DNA of 64,000 nucleotides from Steroidobacteraceae bacterium (lineage in GTDB: Bacteria; Pseudomonadota; Gammaproteobacteria; Steroidobacterales; Steroidobacteraceae). Position numbers and translations under genes: made by a program. Location: positions 62,001 through 126,000 of the forward strand of contig JANWJS010000010.1 in NCBI GenBank assembly GCA_025451845.1, written 5' to 3'. Positions 24,632-34,979 of the stretch are shown here, one piece after another. The notes beneath the pieces were generated by a model that was not told the DNA's origin, did not search any database, and saw only the letters and a program-made list of their open reading frames with translations. The first letter of the stretch is position 1; the number at the start of each line of letters is the position of its first letter.

Positions 24632-26014
24632 ATGAGCTCTACACCTACTTCATCCGGCGATGGGGGCTCGCAGCCGCCCGCCGCAGGCCGCGAGGGCAGT
24701 CTCGAGGCACCCACTCGCCATCCGATCGATTGGCGGAACCCCGCCTTTTATGACGAGGCCGCGCTCACCCAGGAGATGGAGCGCGTCTTCGACATCTGCC
24801 ACGGTTGTCGCCGCTGCTTCAGCCTTTGCAACGCCTTTCCGACGCTGTTCGATGCGGTGGATGCCACCGATACCGGCGAGGTGCACTCGGTCGACAAGAA
24901 GGTGTTTTGGCAGGTCGTCGACCACTGTTATCTCTGCGACATGTGCTTCATGACGAAGTGTCCGTACGTGCCGCCGCATCCCTGGAACGTCGACTTCCCG
25001 CATCTGATGCTGCGCGCCAAAGCGCTGCGGACGCGCAAAGAGGGCATCAGCTTGCGCAATCGCGCGCTCTCTGCAACGGAAGCGGTCGGAAGGATTGCCG
25101 GCATCCCCGTGGTGGTGCAGATCGTCAATGCCGTCAATCGCTCGAGCGCGGGCCGCGCGGTGCTGGAGAAGACGCTCGGGGTCGATCGCAGCGCGCCCAT
25201 ACCGGAGTACCACTCCCGCACGGCGCGCAAGCGCCTGCGCCGCCTGGGCGAGACGGCCGCAGCCCAGGCAGTCCCGACTCCCGAGACCACGGGCAAAGTG
25301 GCGCTCTTCACCACCTGCTACGGCAATCGCAACGAGCCGGGAATCAACGAGGACCTGGTTGCCGTCTTCGAGCACAACGACATCCCGGTGACGCTCCTGG
25401 CGCAGGAGCACTGCTGCGGCATGCCCCGGCTCGAGCTGGGCGATCTCGCCACCGTCGCGCGCTTGAAGGAGCAGAACATCCCGAAGGTCCTCGGCGCCAT
25501 CGAATCGGGTCTCGACATCGTCGCCCCGATCCCTTCCTGCGTGCTGATGTTCAAGCAGGAGCTGCGGCTGATGTTTCCGGACGACGCCGACGTGCAGCGG
25601 GTGGCCAAGCGCATCTTCGATCCCTTCGAGTACCTGATGCATCGCCACCGCGCAGGCCTCCTGCGTACGGACTTCAAACGCCCCCTCGGCAAGGTGAGCT
25701 ACCACGTCGCCTGCCACCTGCGCGTGCAGAACATTGGACTCAAGACGCGCGACGTGCTGCGGCTCATCCCCGACACCACCGTGGAGCCGATCGAGCGCTG
25801 CTCCGGGCACAACGGCACCTACGGCGTGAAAAAGGAATTCCGCGCCGCCTCGATGAAGATCGGGCGCCCCGTGATCCAGCGTGTCCAGTCCGCCGCCGCC
25901 GAGCACTACGCAAGCGACTGCCCCATGGCCGGCCATCAGATCGAGAGCGGCCTCGAGGGCGACCGCGAGCCTGAGCATCCGCTCACCCTCCTGCGGCTCG
26001 CCTACGGGCTGTAG
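24632..26014 (+). CDS. Fe-S oxidoreductase of the HdrD/GlpC type
   Basis: The 460-residue protein has two ferredoxin-type cysteine clusters near the N-terminus, CHGCRRCFSLCNAFP and CYLCDMCFMTKCPYVPP. The last Cys-Pro motifs suggest two 4Fe-4S centres. The rest is heterodisulfide-reductase-like, with cysteine-rich CCG-type motifs QEHCCGMPRLELG and the later ERCSGHNGTYG and ASDCPMAGHQ. Such proteins pass electrons to quinones or small thiol/redox partners. The proline/glycine-rich first 35 residues are not conserved. By position it works with the rubrerythrin upstream and DUF3501 protein downstream, probably in peroxide or redox stress handling; that role is inferred. Confidence 0.88.
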   Translation: MSSTPTSSGDGGSQPPAAGREGSLEAPTRHPIDWRNPAFYDEAALTQEMERVFDICHGCRRCFSLCNAFPTLFDAVDATDTGEVHSVDKKVFWQVVDHCYLCDMCFMTKCPYVPPHPWNVDFPHLMLRAKALRTRKEGISLRNRALSATEAVGRIAGIPVVVQIVNAVNRSSAGRAVLEKTLGVDRSAPIPEYHSRTARKRLRRLGETAAAQAVPTPETTGKVALFTTCYGNRNEPGINEDLVAVFEHNDIPVTLLAQEHCCGMPRLELGDLATVARLKEQNIPKVLGAIESGLDIVAPIPSCVLMFKQELRLMFPDDADVQRVAKRIFDPFEYLMHRHRAGLLRTDFKRPLGKVSYHVACHLRVQNIGLKTRDVLRLIPDTTVEPIERCSGHNGTYGVKKEFRAASMKIGRPVIQRVQSAAAEHYASDCPMAGHQIESGLEGDREPEHPLTLLRLAYGL

Positions 26015-26017
26015 TCC

Positions 26018-26037
26018 CAGGCACATTCCGGTGCCTG
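26018..26037 (+). terminator. Short hairpin after the Fe-S oxidoreductase gene
   Basis: CAGGCAC-attccg-GTGCCTG forms a 7-bp stem starting 4 bases after the stop. It resembles the last hairpin of the family R repeats, without a T-run, so it may be an RNA-stability hairpin and not a true terminator. Confidence 0.35.
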
Positions 26038-26068
26038 ACCGGCCCGCATGTTCTTTTAGGAGCACGCC

Positions 26069-26653
26069 ATGGACAAGCTGACCCCTGCCGACCTCATGAG
26101 CCTCGAGATCTACGCCCGGGAGCGCTCCGCTTTCCGCGCCCGCGTGCTCGAGCACAAGCGCGATCGCAAGCTCGCGGTCGGGCCCAACGTCACCTGGTCC
26201 TTCGAGGACCGGTTGACCATGCAGTACCAGGTGCAGGAGATGCTGCGCGCCGAGCGCATCTTCGAGCCCGAAGGCATCCGCGAGGAGCTCGACTCCTACA
26301 ACCCGCTGATCCCCGACGGCAGCAACTGGAAAGCGACGCTTCTCATCGAATTCCCCGACGTCACCGAGCGCCAGCGCCAGCTCGCGCTGCTCATCGGTCT
26401 GGAAGACCGCTGCTGGGTGCAAGTACGCGGCCACGACCGCGTGTATGCCATCGCCGACGAAGACCTCGAGCGCGAGAACGCCGAGAAGACCTCCGCGGTG
26501 CACTTCCTGCGCTTCGAGCTCACTGCGCTCATGATTGCTGCATTGAAGAGCGGAACGGCACTCGCGGCTGGCATCGACCACGACAGCTACCGCCATTCCA
26601 TGGATCCCGTTCCCGAGCCCGTAAGGGCCGCACTCGCTGCGGACTTGAAGTAG
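26069..26653 (+). CDS. DUF3501 family protein
   Basis: The 194-residue cytosolic protein begins with the family's KLTPADLMSLEIYARER and contains FEDRLTMQYQVQEMLRAERIF, YNPLIPDGSNWKATLLIEF and TSAVHFLRFEL. Its biochemical function is unknown. In proteobacteria this family commonly follows rubrerythrin and an Fe-S oxidoreductase, as here, which implies a shared redox or peroxide-stress role. There are no membrane segments and the mature sequence shows a single Cys (CWVQVRG). A good Shine-Dalgarno (AGGAG) precedes the start. Confidence 0.88.
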   Translation: MDKLTPADLMSLEIYARERSAFRARVLEHKRDRKLAVGPNVTWSFEDRLTMQYQVQEMLRAERIFEPEGIREELDSYNPLIPDGSNWKATLLIEFPDVTERQRQLALLIGLEDRCWVQVRGHDRVYAIADEDLERENAEKTSAVHFLRFELTALMIAALKSGTALAAGIDHDSYRHSMDPVPEPVRAALAADLK

Positions 26654-26773
26654 GAGCAGCGCAAAGCTGGCTCTGGCGCAGAACCGTGCGCCGCGCTCCG
26701 GAGCCCGAGACAGCCCGCCAAAACCGGGTAAGATTCGCGCCTTTAGCGGCAGATCCTCGCCAGCCCATCCCTG

Positions 26774-28666
26774 ATGAACAGTTCCTATACTGCCTCCGAC
26801 ATCGAAGTCCTGAGCGGCCTGGAGCCCGTGCGCCGCCGCCCCGGCATGTACACCCATACCTCGCGGCCCAACCACCTTGCCCACGAGGTCGTCGACAACA
26901 GCGTCGATGAGGCGATCGCAGGCTACTGCAAGCAGATCGACGTGACGCTCTTCAAGGACGGCTCCATGCAGGTCGCCGACGATGGCCGCGGCATGCCCGT
27001 CGACATCCATCCCAAGGAGAAAGTGAGCGGCGTCGAGCTCATCCTCACCCGCCTGCACGCCGGCGGCAAGTTCTCCGAAAAGACCTACACATTCTCTGGT
27101 GGATTGCATGGCGTTGGCGTTTCCGTCGTCAACGCACTCTCCAGGCATCTCGAGTGCTGGATCAAGCGCGGCGGCAAGGAATACAACATCAGCTTCAAGG
27201 ACGGCAAAGTCCACTCCAAGCTCGAAGTGGTGGGCACCGTCGGCCAGCGCAACACCGGCACCACCGTGCGCTTCTGGCCCGACCCCAAGTTTTTCGATTC
27301 CGACAAATTCTCGGTCCCGCAGCTGAAGCACACCTTGAAGGCCAAGGCGGTGCTGTGCGCCGGCTTGCGCATCACCTTCAGCAACGAGGCCACCGGCGAG
27401 AAGGATGAGTGGTTCTACACGGGCGACCTCGGCGCCTACCTGGTCGAGGAGCTGGCCGACAACGAGCGGTTGCCGAACGAGCCGATTACCGGTACGCGCG
27501 AGGAGGAAAGCGACGCGGTGAACTTCGCGCTGATGTGGGCGCCGGGCGCGGAGGCCACGATCGGCGAGAGCTACGCCAACCTCATCCCGACCACCGAGGG
27601 CGGCACTCACGTCAACGGTTTACGGTCGGGCGTGGCGCAGGCCGTGCGCGAATTTTGCGAGTTCCGCAACCTCGTGCCGCGCGGCGTCAAGCTCACCCCC
27701 GAGGACGTCTGGGACAAGGCGAACTACGTGCTCTCGGTGAAGATCCACGAGCCGCAGTTCGCCGGCCAGATGAAGGAGCGCCTCGCGTCGCGCGATGCGG
27801 CGGGGCTGGTCGAAGGCTTTGCCCGCGACTCCGTGGCCCTCTGGCTCAACCGCCATCCCGACGCCGGCGAGCGCATCGCGCAGTTCGCGATTGCCAACGC
27901 CCAGGAACGCGCGAAAGCCGCGCAGCGCGTCGTGCGCAAGCGCATCTCCGGCGGCCCCGCGCTGCCCGGCAAGCTCGCCGATTGCGCGAGTCAGGATCCG
28001 CGCCGCTCCGAGCTCTTCCTGGTCGAGGGCGACTCCGCCGGCGGCTCCGCCAAGCAAGCCCGCGATAAGGACTTCCAGGCCATCATGCCCCTGCGCGGCA
28101 AGATTCTGAATACCTGGGAGCTCGAGTCCGGCGAGATCGGCTCCTCCCAGGAAGTGCACGACATCAGCGTCGCCTTAGGCGTAGACCCGGGTTCCCAGGA
28201 TCTGAGCCAGCTGCGCTATCACAGGGTCTGCATCCTCGCCGACGCCGATTCCGACGGTCAGCACATAGCAACTCTGCTTTGCGCGCTCTTCCTCCGGCAC
28301 TTCCGCCCGCTCGTGACCAACGGCCACGTGCACGTCGCGATGCCCCCGCTCTACCGGATCGATGCAGGCAAACAGGTGTCCTATGCCCTCGATGATGGCG
28401 AGCGCGACCAGATGCTCAAGCGGATAGAGAAGGAAAGTCCGCGCACCAGGCCCACCGTGACCCGCTTCAAAGGCCTGGGTGAGATGAACCCCTCGCAGCT
28501 GCGCGAGACGACGATAGACCCGCGCACCCGCCGCCTCGTGCAACTGACGATCGACGGCAAGGACGATACTGACCAACTCATGGACATGCTGCTGGCCAAA
28601 AAACGCGCGGGCGACCGCCGCGAATGGTTGGAGCAAAAGGGCAACCTCGCAGACGTCCAGGTCTAG
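26774..28666 (+). CDS. parE: DNA topoisomerase IV subunit B
   Basis: The 630-residue ATPase subunit of topoisomerase IV unlinks daughter chromosomes together with ParC. Motifs are [15 protein letters not shown], the GHKL ATP site [25 protein letters not shown] and [15 protein letters not shown], and the TOPRIM residues [14 protein letters not shown] and DADSDGQHI. The length matches ParE rather than the longer GyrB. parC follows after 71 bases on the same strand. The 120 bases upstream contain no gene; a TAAGAT -10-like box lies about 45 bases before the ATG. Confidence 0.97.
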   Translation: MNSSYTASDIEVLSGLEPVRRRPGMYTHTSRPNHLAHEVVDNSVDEAIAGYCKQIDVTLFKDGSMQVADDGRGMPVDIHPKEKVSGVELILTRLHAGGKFSEKTYTFSGGLHGVGVSVVNALSRHLECWIKRGGKEYNISFKDGKVHSKLEVVGTVGQRNTGTTVRFWPDPKFFDSDKFSVPQLKHTLKAKAVLCAGLRITFSNEATGEKDEWFYTGDLGAYLVEELADNERLPNEPITGTREEESDAVNFALMWAPGAEATIGESYANLIPTTEGGTHVNGLRSGVAQAVREFCEFRNLVPRGVKLTPEDVWDKANYVLSVKIHEPQFAGQMKERLASRDAAGLVEGFARDSVALWLNRHPDAGERIAQFAIANAQERAKAAQRVVRKRISGGPALPGKLADCASQDPRRSELFLVEGDSAGGSAKQARDKDFQAIMPLRGKILNTWELESGEIGSSQEVHDISVALGVDPGSQDLSQLRYHRVCILADADSDGQHIATLLCALFLRHFRPLVTNGHVHVAMPPLYRIDAGKQVSYALDDGERDQMLKRIEKESPRTRPTVTRFKGLGEMNPSQLRETTIDPRTRRLVQLTIDGKDDTDQLMDMLLAKKRAGDRREWLEQKGNLADVQV

Positions 28667-28737
28667 CAGCAAGGCTCCGAAGTTCAATCCACCATTCGGC
28701 GACTGACAGCCGAGCACCGAGCAGCAAACGCATTCCC

Positions 28738-30993
28738 ATGCAAGACCAGGAACTGAACTTCGAGGGGGTAGAGCGCCAACCCCTGCGGACCTTCACCGAG
28801 AAGGCGTACCTCGACTACTCGATGTACGTCATTCTCGACCGCGCCCTGCCCGCGATTGGCGACGGCCTCAAGCCCGTGCAGCGCCGCATCATCTATGCGA
28901 TGAGCGAGCTCGGGCTCTCAGCCGCCTCCAAGCACAAGAAGTCCGCCCGCACGGTCGGTGATGTGATCGGCAAGTTCCACCCGCATGGCGACAGCGCCTG
29001 CTATGAGGCGATGGTGCTCATGGCGCAATCCTTCGCCTATCGCTACACCATCGTGGATGGCCAGGGCAACTGGGGCTCGCAGGACGATCCCAAAGAGTTC
29101 GCCGCGATGCGTTATACCGAGGCGAAGCTCACCCGCTATTCCGAAGTCCTGCTGTCCGAGCTGGCGCACGGCACCGTGGATTGGACTCAGAACTTCGACG
29201 GCACGCTCGAAGAGCCGGTCATGTTGCCGGCGCGCCTGCCCAACCTGCTGCTCAACGGCACCTCCGGCATCGCGGTGGGCATGGCGACCGATATTCCGCC
29301 GCACAACCTGCGGGAAGTGGCGGCCGCTTGCATTCATCTGCTGGAGGACCCCGAGGCGACGACCGCGGCACTGATGAAGCACATCAAGGGACCCGACCTG
29401 CCGACCGGCGCGGAAATCATCTCGCCGCGCGCGGACCTCAAGGAGTTCTATGAAAATGGCGTCGGCTCGTTCAAAGCCCGCGCCGTCTATGAAATCGAGG
29501 ATGGCAACGCCGTCGTCACGGCCTTCCCGTTCCAGGTCTCACCGCGGCGCGTGGAGGAACAGATCGCCGAGCAGATGCGCGCCAAGAAGCTCCCGATGCT
29601 GGATGACCTGCGCAACGAGTCGGATCACGAAAATCCGGTGCGCCTGGTGCTGATTCCGCGCTCGAACCGCGTCGATCTGGTGGAGATGATGAATCATCTC
29701 TTCGCGACCACTGATCTGGAGCGCAATTACCGCGTCAACCTCAACATCATCGGCCTCGATGGACGCCCGCGCGTCATGGGACTCAAAGCCATCCTGGCCG
29801 AATGGCTCGACTTCCGCATTGCCACGGTCACCCGCCGCCTGCAGCATCGGCTGGAGAGGGTCAACCGGCGGCTGCACATCCTCGAGGGCCTCCTCGTCGT
29901 CTATCTCAATCTCGACGAAGTGATCCGCATCATCCGCCGGGAGGACGAGCCGAAGCCGGTGCTGATGAAGCGCTTCAAGCTCTCCGACGAGCAGGCCGAG
30001 GAAATACTCAATACCCGCCTGCGTCACCTCGCGCGCCTCGAGGAGATGAAGATCCGCGAGGAGCAGAAGCAACTCGCCGTCGAGCGCGAGGAGCTGGAGG
30101 CGCTGCTGAAGAGCAAGACGAAGCTGAAGAAGCTCGTCGCCAGCGAGATCCGTGAGAATGCGGAAAGGCACGGTGACGACCGGCGCACGCGCATCATCGA
30201 GCGCGAGGCCGCGCAGGCCATCGATGAGACCACCCTCATTCCGAACGAGCCGCTGTCGGTGGTGTTATCGACCGGCGGCTTCGTCCGCTCGGCCAAGGGC
30301 CACGAGATCGATCCGCATTCGCTTTCCTACAAGAGCGGTGACGGTTTCCAGTCGATGGCTCGCGGCCGCAGTCTCCAGGCCGCGGTCTTCATCGACAGCA
30401 CGGGCCGAACCTACTCATTGCCGGCGCACTCGCTACCCTCGGCGCGAGGCCAGGGAGAGCCGCTCTCCGGCCGTCTGAACCCGCCGGACGGCGCCAAGTT
30501 CGCCGGCGTGATGATGGGCGAGCCCGAGGACCTGTGGCTGCTGGCGAGCGATGCCGGCTACGGCTTCACGGTGCGCCTGAAGGAGCTGATCACCGACCGC
30601 CGAGCCGGCAAGACGGTGCTCAACGTGCCCGACAACGCCATCGTGCTGCCGCCGGCGCTCGTGCTCTCGCCGGAGGCCCTGGTCGTGGTGGTGAGCAGCG
30701 AGGGCAAGCTCCTCGCTTTCCCGGTCGGGGATGTGCCGGAGATGCCCCGAGGCAAGGGCAACAAGCTGTACGACATCCCGGGCAAGAAGGCGGCCGCGCG
30801 CGAGGAGCTGATGACCGGAGTCGCCGTGGTGCCGCCGAAGGGCTCGGTCGCGCTCTGGGCGGGCGAGAAGCAGAAGACTCTGGATTGGGCGGACCTCAAG
30901 AGTTACCGCGGACAGCGTGCGCAGCGCGGTGCCGTGCTGCCGCGCGGCTGGCCGAGAAAGGTCGATCGGTTGGAGACGGTGCTGGTGGGTTGA
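28738..30993 (+). CDS. parC: DNA topoisomerase IV subunit A
   Basis: ParC is the DNA cleavage/rejoining subunit. The start at ATG 28738 ([12 protein letters not shown]) gives 751 residues; the open frame extends upstream into the end of parE and was not used. The catalytic tyrosine is Tyr126 in AMRYTEAKL. The quinolone-target region [14 protein letters not shown] has the susceptible-type Ser86 and Glu90. The C-terminal part forms the expected beta-pinwheel with repeated GxxxR-type blades. Its stop lies 45 bases from the end of the convergent fimX-like gene. Confidence 0.97.
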   Translation: MQDQELNFEGVERQPLRTFTEKAYLDYSMYVILDRALPAIGDGLKPVQRRIIYAMSELGLSAASKHKKSARTVGDVIGKFHPHGDSACYEAMVLMAQSFAYRYTIVDGQGNWGSQDDPKEFAAMRYTEAKLTRYSEVLLSELAHGTVDWTQNFDGTLEEPVMLPARLPNLLLNGTSGIAVGMATDIPPHNLREVAAACIHLLEDPEATTAALMKHIKGPDLPTGAEIISPRADLKEFYENGVGSFKARAVYEIEDGNAVVTAFPFQVSPRRVEEQIAEQMRAKKLPMLDDLRNESDHENPVRLVLIPRSNRVDLVEMMNHLFATTDLERNYRVNLNIIGLDGRPRVMGLKAILAEWLDFRIATVTRRLQHRLERVNRRLHILEGLLVVYLNLDEVIRIIRREDEPKPVLMKRFKLSDEQAEEILNTRLRHLARLEEMKIREEQKQLAVEREELEALLKSKTKLKKLVASEIRENAERHGDDRRTRIIEREAAQAIDETTLIPNEPLSVVLSTGGFVRSAKGHEIDPHSLSYKSGDGFQSMARGRSLQAAVFIDSTGRTYSLPAHSLPSARGQGEPLSGRLNPPDGAKFAGVMMGEPEDLWLLASDAGYGFTVRLKELITDRRAGKTVLNVPDNAIVLPPALVLSPEALVVVVSSEGKLLAFPVGDVPEMPRGKGNKLYDIPGKKAAAREELMTGVAVVPPKGSVALWAGEKQKTLDWADLKSYRGQRAQRGAVLPRGWPRKVDRLETVLVG

Positions 30994-31038
30994 TGGGCCC
31001 ACCGCGGCCTTGGCCCGCTCCACGGTGTGCGTTCGGGC

Positions 31039-33114
31039 TTAGCCCATTACGACTTCTTCGGGCGCGTTGACGAAGTAGCCCTGGATGTACTGCACGCCGA
31101 GCTGCCACAGCACGGCCATGGTGTTGGCGTCCTCGACACGCTCCGCGATGGTGTGGATGCTGCGCTGGGTCGCTGACTCGACCAAGGCGCGCACCCGTTG
31201 CTGCACCTGCTGATCGCGCGCCAGTCCCTGCACGAGCGCGCCATCGATCTTCACAAAATCGAGCGGCACCGACTGCAGAAGGCCTGGGCTGTCGCGGCCG
31301 GAGCCGAACGCCTCGAGCGCGAATCGGAATCCTCGCTGCCGCAGCCCACCCGCGAGGACCCGCACCTGCGGGAAGCTCGCCGACACCTCCTCGGTCACCT
31401 GGAAGCAGACCCGCGCCGGCTCGGCGCGCGTCGAGCGGATGTGCCCGTCCAGCCATTCGACGAAAGTGGCATCCCGCGCGGTGTCCTTCGAGAGCCGCAC
31501 GAAGAGGCACTGCGGCCGCCGTTGCGCCGCGAAGGACAGCGCCGCGCCGACGACCCAGCGGTCGATGTTCTTCAACAGGTCGTTGCGCTCCGCGGCGGCC
31601 ATGAACTCCGCGGGCAGCACCTCCTTGCCCTGCGGATCGACCATGCGAATCAACACGTCCCACATCTGCGGGTCATCGCCCTGGAGACTCGCCACCGGCT
31701 GCTGCGCGAGGCGGAAGCGATTCTCCATGAGCGCCGCCTTGATGTGCTTGACCCAGACCTGATCGTAGGACTGGACGCGGTTCTCGACGTCGGCTCGTCC
31801 GGAAGTCAGAATCTGGTTGCCGCCTTGCTTGGCGCCCTTGCCACACGCTTCGACCGCATCTGCGACGATGGCATCGAGCTTGGGTGTACTGGGAGGAACG
31901 ATGGAGAGACCCACCGTGCAGGTCACTGAAACAGCCTTGTCGTTGACGCGCGTGGCGTGCTTCAGCACCCGCGCAACCAGTTGTTTACCCCACGCCTGGA
32001 TATCGTTCTCATTACCACGCTCGAGCAGCGCGAGAAATCTCACTCCGCCGAAGCGGCCAACGATTTCGTTGGGATAGAGCGTCTCCTTTAGAATCGCCGC
32101 GACTCCCACCAGCACGTCCTCACTCGCCGTGGCGCCGACATCGCGCTCGACTGCTGCGAAGGAGTCGAGCTTGATCAATGCGAGGCAGCGCATGCCTCCG
32201 TGACTCGCAGTATCCAGGCGCGCGCCCAGCGCATCCATCAGCTCGCGCCGATGCAGGAAACCGGTCGTATGGTCCGAGTGGACCGCGTGGCTCAACTCCT
32301 CGACGAGCTTCTGCTCGTCGCGCGGCTTCGCCGGCACGACCAGCCGCACGCTCGGCTCGCCCTCGTGATCCCCCAACGCCAGCACGACGTCCACGGACAT
32401 CGTCTTGCGTTCCGGTAGCACGGCGGTGGCCTTGAGCGCGTGATCGTTCCAACGCCCCTGTAGGCAGGCGGCGAGCGCGCCCTTGAGCGCGGGCTGCGAG
32501 GCCTCGTCGAAGAGGTCCATCACCGGCTGACCGACCAGGGAGTCCGCGACCCCGAAGAGCTCGAGCCACGCGGGGTTGGCATCGATGACGATGCCTTCCT
32601 GGACCTGCACGATCGCATCGTTCGAGCGCTGCAGGACACTCTCGAGCTGATTGCGGGCATCGTGGGCGGATTTGACGGTGGAGATGAGTGCGCGCTCCAG
32701 GCGGAAGGCTCGCAGCTCGCGCACCATCACCGCCGCAAGGCGTGCTGGATTGGCCAGCGAGACCACATCGCGGGCACCGGACGTCATGGCGTCGGCGATA
32801 ACCGCTTCGTCCACCGCTTCAACCACCAGTAGGACCGGGACGGTGGGCGCCACCTGATCGCGTATCTCCATGATGCTCTTCAGGACGTCCGCCGGTCCCC
32901 GTACATGGATCAGCAGCTCAGGGTTGATCTGCGGCAACGCATCGGGCAGATCCCCGAGCGCGGGAATCCAGGTGCAGTGCACTGGATGCCCCGCGCGGCG
33001 CAGGATGCTGTTGATCGCCTCGACGGGGTCCCGGGTGGGAGAAAGTACGATGAGCGGAACGGGGTTCTGCTCGGTCAAGGCGCTCTCCGTGAATGCGGGG
33101 ATCAAAGACGGCAA
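31039..33114 (-). CDS. fimX: FimX-like c-di-GMP receptor: REC-PAS-degenerate GGDEF-degenerate EAL
   Basis: The 691-residue protein, the same length as Pseudomonas FimX, has a receiver-like domain without a clear phospho-site (about 18-135), a PAS domain (150-265), a GGDEF-type domain (280-430) and an EAL-type domain (445-688). The GGDEF site reads GRFGGVRFLALL and the EAL motif reads WDVLIRM. Both active sites are therefore disrupted, as in FimX, which binds c-di-GMP through its EAL domain and promotes type IV pilus assembly. The fimV gene in the same window fits a piliated cell. The symbol is assigned on architecture and length, so a related degenerate EAL protein remains possible. Confidence 0.78.
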   Translation of the reverse strand: MPSLIPAFTESALTEQNPVPLIVLSPTRDPVEAINSILRRAGHPVHCTWIPALGDLPDALPQINPELLIHVRGPADVLKSIMEIRDQVAPTVPVLLVVEAVDEAVIADAMTSGARDVVSLANPARLAAVMVRELRAFRLERALISTVKSAHDARNQLESVLQRSNDAIVQVQEGIVIDANPAWLELFGVADSLVGQPVMDLFDEASQPALKGALAACLQGRWNDHALKATAVLPERKTMSVDVVLALGDHEGEPSVRLVVPAKPRDEQKLVEELSHAVHSDHTTGFLHRRELMDALGARLDTASHGGMRCLALIKLDSFAAVERDVGATASEDVLVGVAAILKETLYPNEIVGRFGGVRFLALLERGNENDIQAWGKQLVARVLKHATRVNDKAVSVTCTVGLSIVPPSTPKLDAIVADAVEACGKGAKQGGNQILTSGRADVENRVQSYDQVWVKHIKAALMENRFRLAQQPVASLQGDDPQMWDVLIRMVDPQGKEVLPAEFMAAAERNDLLKNIDRWVVGAALSFAAQRRPQCLFVRLSKDTARDATFVEWLDGHIRSTRAEPARVCFQVTEEVSASFPQVRVLAGGLRQRGFRFALEAFGSGRDSPGLLQSVPLDFVKIDGALVQGLARDQQVQQRVRALVESATQRSIHTIAERVEDANTMAVLWQLGVQYIQGYFVNAPEEVVMG

Positions 33115-33180
33115 TGCCGCGGAAAAATTCTAGCACCGGGTCCGAGCGCGCCCCGTTGTCCTGTGTCTCAGTCCTGCGTC

Positions 33181-34203
33181 TCAGAATGTGGTGCCCAGGC
33201 CGAGTTTCGCAGCTGCGCCGGGCTCCTCGCGGACGAGCCGTGGCACGAGGTATCCCGGGAGCCGCGCCGCCAGCTGTCCGGCGAGGGCGCGCGCGCGCTC
33301 GTCGGGTACCGCGAAATGCGCCGCGCCGCGCACTCGGTCGAGGGCGTGCAGATAGTACGGGAGCACTCCTGCCTCGAAGAGGCGCAGTGACAGGTCCGCG
33401 AGGGCCTGCGCATCATCATTGACACCGGCCAGCAGAACCGACTGATTGAGGAGGGTGACACCCGTGGCGCGCAGCTTAGCGCAGGCGGCGGCGAGCTCCG
33501 CGTCGAGCTCGTTCGGATGATTGACGTGCAACACTACGACGATTGGCCGCGTGCTCGTGCGCAGCCAGTGGAGGAGTCCCTCGTCGACGCGCGCAGGCAA
33601 CACCACGGGCTGACGGGTGTGCACACGGATGCGGCGAACGTGAGGAATGGCTGCGAGCGCGCGGGTCAGATTCTCGAGGCGCGCATTGGTCAACGACAGG
33701 GGGTCCCCGCCGCTGAGGATGATCTCCTCGAGCGACGGGTCGGCGGCGATCGCGCTGAGCGCCTCGCTCCAACGCGGCGCATCGCCGCTCTGCTCTGTGT
33801 AGGGGAATTCCCGGCGAAAGCAGTAACGGCAGTGCACGGCACACGCCTGCGTGGTGATGAGAAGGGCGCGGCCGCGGTATTTCTGCAGCAGGGCGGGCGT
33901 GCGCAGCGCAGCACTCTCGCCGACCGGGTCGGCGACGTACTCGGCTTCATGCGCGAGCTCCGCCGCGACCGGCAAAACCTGACGCAGCAGCGGATCCCGG
34001 GGATCGCCCCGGCGCATCCGGGCGACGAAGCTGCGCGGCACCCGCAGGCGAAAGTGCTGGCCGGCCGCCACCACGCCTGCCAGGTCCGCGGCACTCAAGC
34101 CCAGCGCGGCGGCGAGCTCTTCGGGGCTCGTGATCGCCTCGGCGAGCTCCTGCTGCCAGGTGCGAGGCTCGAGCTGGCGCGCCCGAGGCGACGTCGTTAT
34201 CAT
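33181..34203 (-). CDS. epmB: EF-P (R)-beta-lysine pathway: lysine 2,3-aminomutase EpmB
   Basis: The best start is ATG at 34203 (MITTSPRARQLEP), giving 340 residues. It is a radical-SAM enzyme with the Cys121/125/128 triad in CAVHCRYCFRR, an SAM-binding LSGGDPLSLTN and a PLP-binding region typical of lysine aminomutases. EpmB converts (S)-alpha-lysine to (R)-beta-lysine, which EpmA attaches to elongation factor P. It is divergent from efp, and epmA lies 1.3 kb away on the minus strand, which supports the EF-P role over catabolic KamA. Confidence 0.94.
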   Translation of the reverse strand: MITTSPRARQLEPRTWQQELAEAITSPEELAAALGLSAADLAGVVAAGQHFRLRVPRSFVARMRRGDPRDPLLRQVLPVAAELAHEAEYVADPVGESAALRTPALLQKYRGRALLITTQACAVHCRYCFRREFPYTEQSGDAPRWSEALSAIAADPSLEEIILSGGDPLSLTNARLENLTRALAAIPHVRRIRVHTRQPVVLPARVDEGLLHWLRTSTRPIVVVLHVNHPNELDAELAAACAKLRATGVTLLNQSVLLAGVNDDAQALADLSLRLFEAGVLPYYLHALDRVRGAAHFAVPDERARALAGQLAARLPGYLVPRLVREEPGAAAKLGLGTTF

Positions 34204-34371
34204 ACGCGACCCCTTAAGAAGCCTGTCCGACCACCGCGGCACTGACCGCCGGCAAAAGTCACGCCTTTCGCCAGCGGAAACGGAGCCACGGTCCGAAAAA
34301 AGCGCCGCAGGCGACTTTTTTCCCATTGAATACCGGGCCGCGCATTCTGCCGCCCCAGCCGCGAGAAAGAA
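34204..34371. promoter_or_regulatory. Divergent epmB-efp control region
   Basis: The 168-base gap must hold both promoters. The outstanding element is the symmetric terminator-like hairpin at 34296-34321. No clear -35/-10 pair was found. A GAGAAAG purine tract precedes the efp start. Confidence 0.4.
34296..34321. terminator. Bidirectional terminator-like hairpin of the family S type, upstream of efp and epmB
   Basis: AAAAAAG-CGCC-gca-GGCG-a-CTTTTTT forms an 11-bp stem with one bulged A and ends in T6 on the plus strand (T6 also on the minus strand). Because it lies ahead of both divergent genes it would act as an attenuator in whichever leader contains it. Its loop and inner stem equal those of the repeats at 17175 and 40200. 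Confidence 0.55.
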
Positions 34372-34941
34372 ATGGCCAGCTATACCACCAGCGAGATCCG
34401 CTCGGGTCTCAAAGTCCTGCTCGAAGGCGACCCGTACTCCGTGGTCGAGAACGAATTCGTCAAGCCCGGCAAGGGTCAGGCGTTCAACCGCATCAAGGTG
34501 CGCAATCTCAAGACCGGCCGCACCATCGAGCGCACCTTCAGGTCGGGCGAGTCGCTGGAGGCGGCGGACGTCGTCGATACGGAAATGCAGTACCTCTACC
34601 AGGACGGCGACTTCTGGCACTTCATGATGCCGGACAGCTTCGAGCAGTACACGGCCGGCAAGTCCGCCCTGGGCGACAACGCGCAGTGGCTGAAAGAGGG
34701 CATCGTCTGCATCATCACCCTCTGGAACAACGAGCCGCTGGTGGTGAACGTGCCCGCGCACGTGGAGCTCAAGATCGTGGAGACCGACCCTGGTCTGCGC
34801 GGTGATACCGCCACCGGCGGCCAGAAGCCGGCCAAGCTCGAGACCGGTGCCGTGGTGCGGGTCCCGCTCTTCATCAACGAGGGCGAGGTCATCCGCATCA
34901 ACACCAGCACAGGCGAGTACGTCTCGCGTGCCAAGCAGTAA
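34372..34941 (+). CDS. efp: Elongation factor P
   Basis: The 189-residue protein is EF-P, which binds next to the ribosomal P-site to relieve stalling at polyproline. The modifiable lysine is Lys34 in the loop [10 protein letters not shown], the form that EpmA/EpmB beta-lysylate. This matches the two epm genes in the neighbourhood. The C-terminal motif [24 protein letters not shown] is intact. No epmC (hydroxylase) gene is seen in the window. Proline-rich proteins encoded nearby (the kinase at 51819, the cyclophilin tail at 54753) are natural EF-P clients. Confidence 0.97.
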   Translation: MASYTTSEIRSGLKVLLEGDPYSVVENEFVKPGKGQAFNRIKVRNLKTGRTIERTFRSGESLEAADVVDTEMQYLYQDGDFWHFMMPDSFEQYTAGKSALGDNAQWLKEGIVCIITLWNNEPLVVNVPAHVELKIVETDPGLRGDTATGGQKPAKLETGAVVRVPLFINEGEVIRINTSTGEYVSRAKQ

Positions 34942-34979
34942 CTGAAGCGAAGGCGCTGGGGGTGCCCGGATTCAGCGCT

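Noticed and set aside
24650-27610. Very long minus-strand open frame of 986 codons across the Fe-S/DUF3501/parE genes
   Set aside because: It is antisense to three clearly conserved genes and its translation is compositionally biased Gly/Ala/Val/Leu without family motifs; typical of high-GC DNA.
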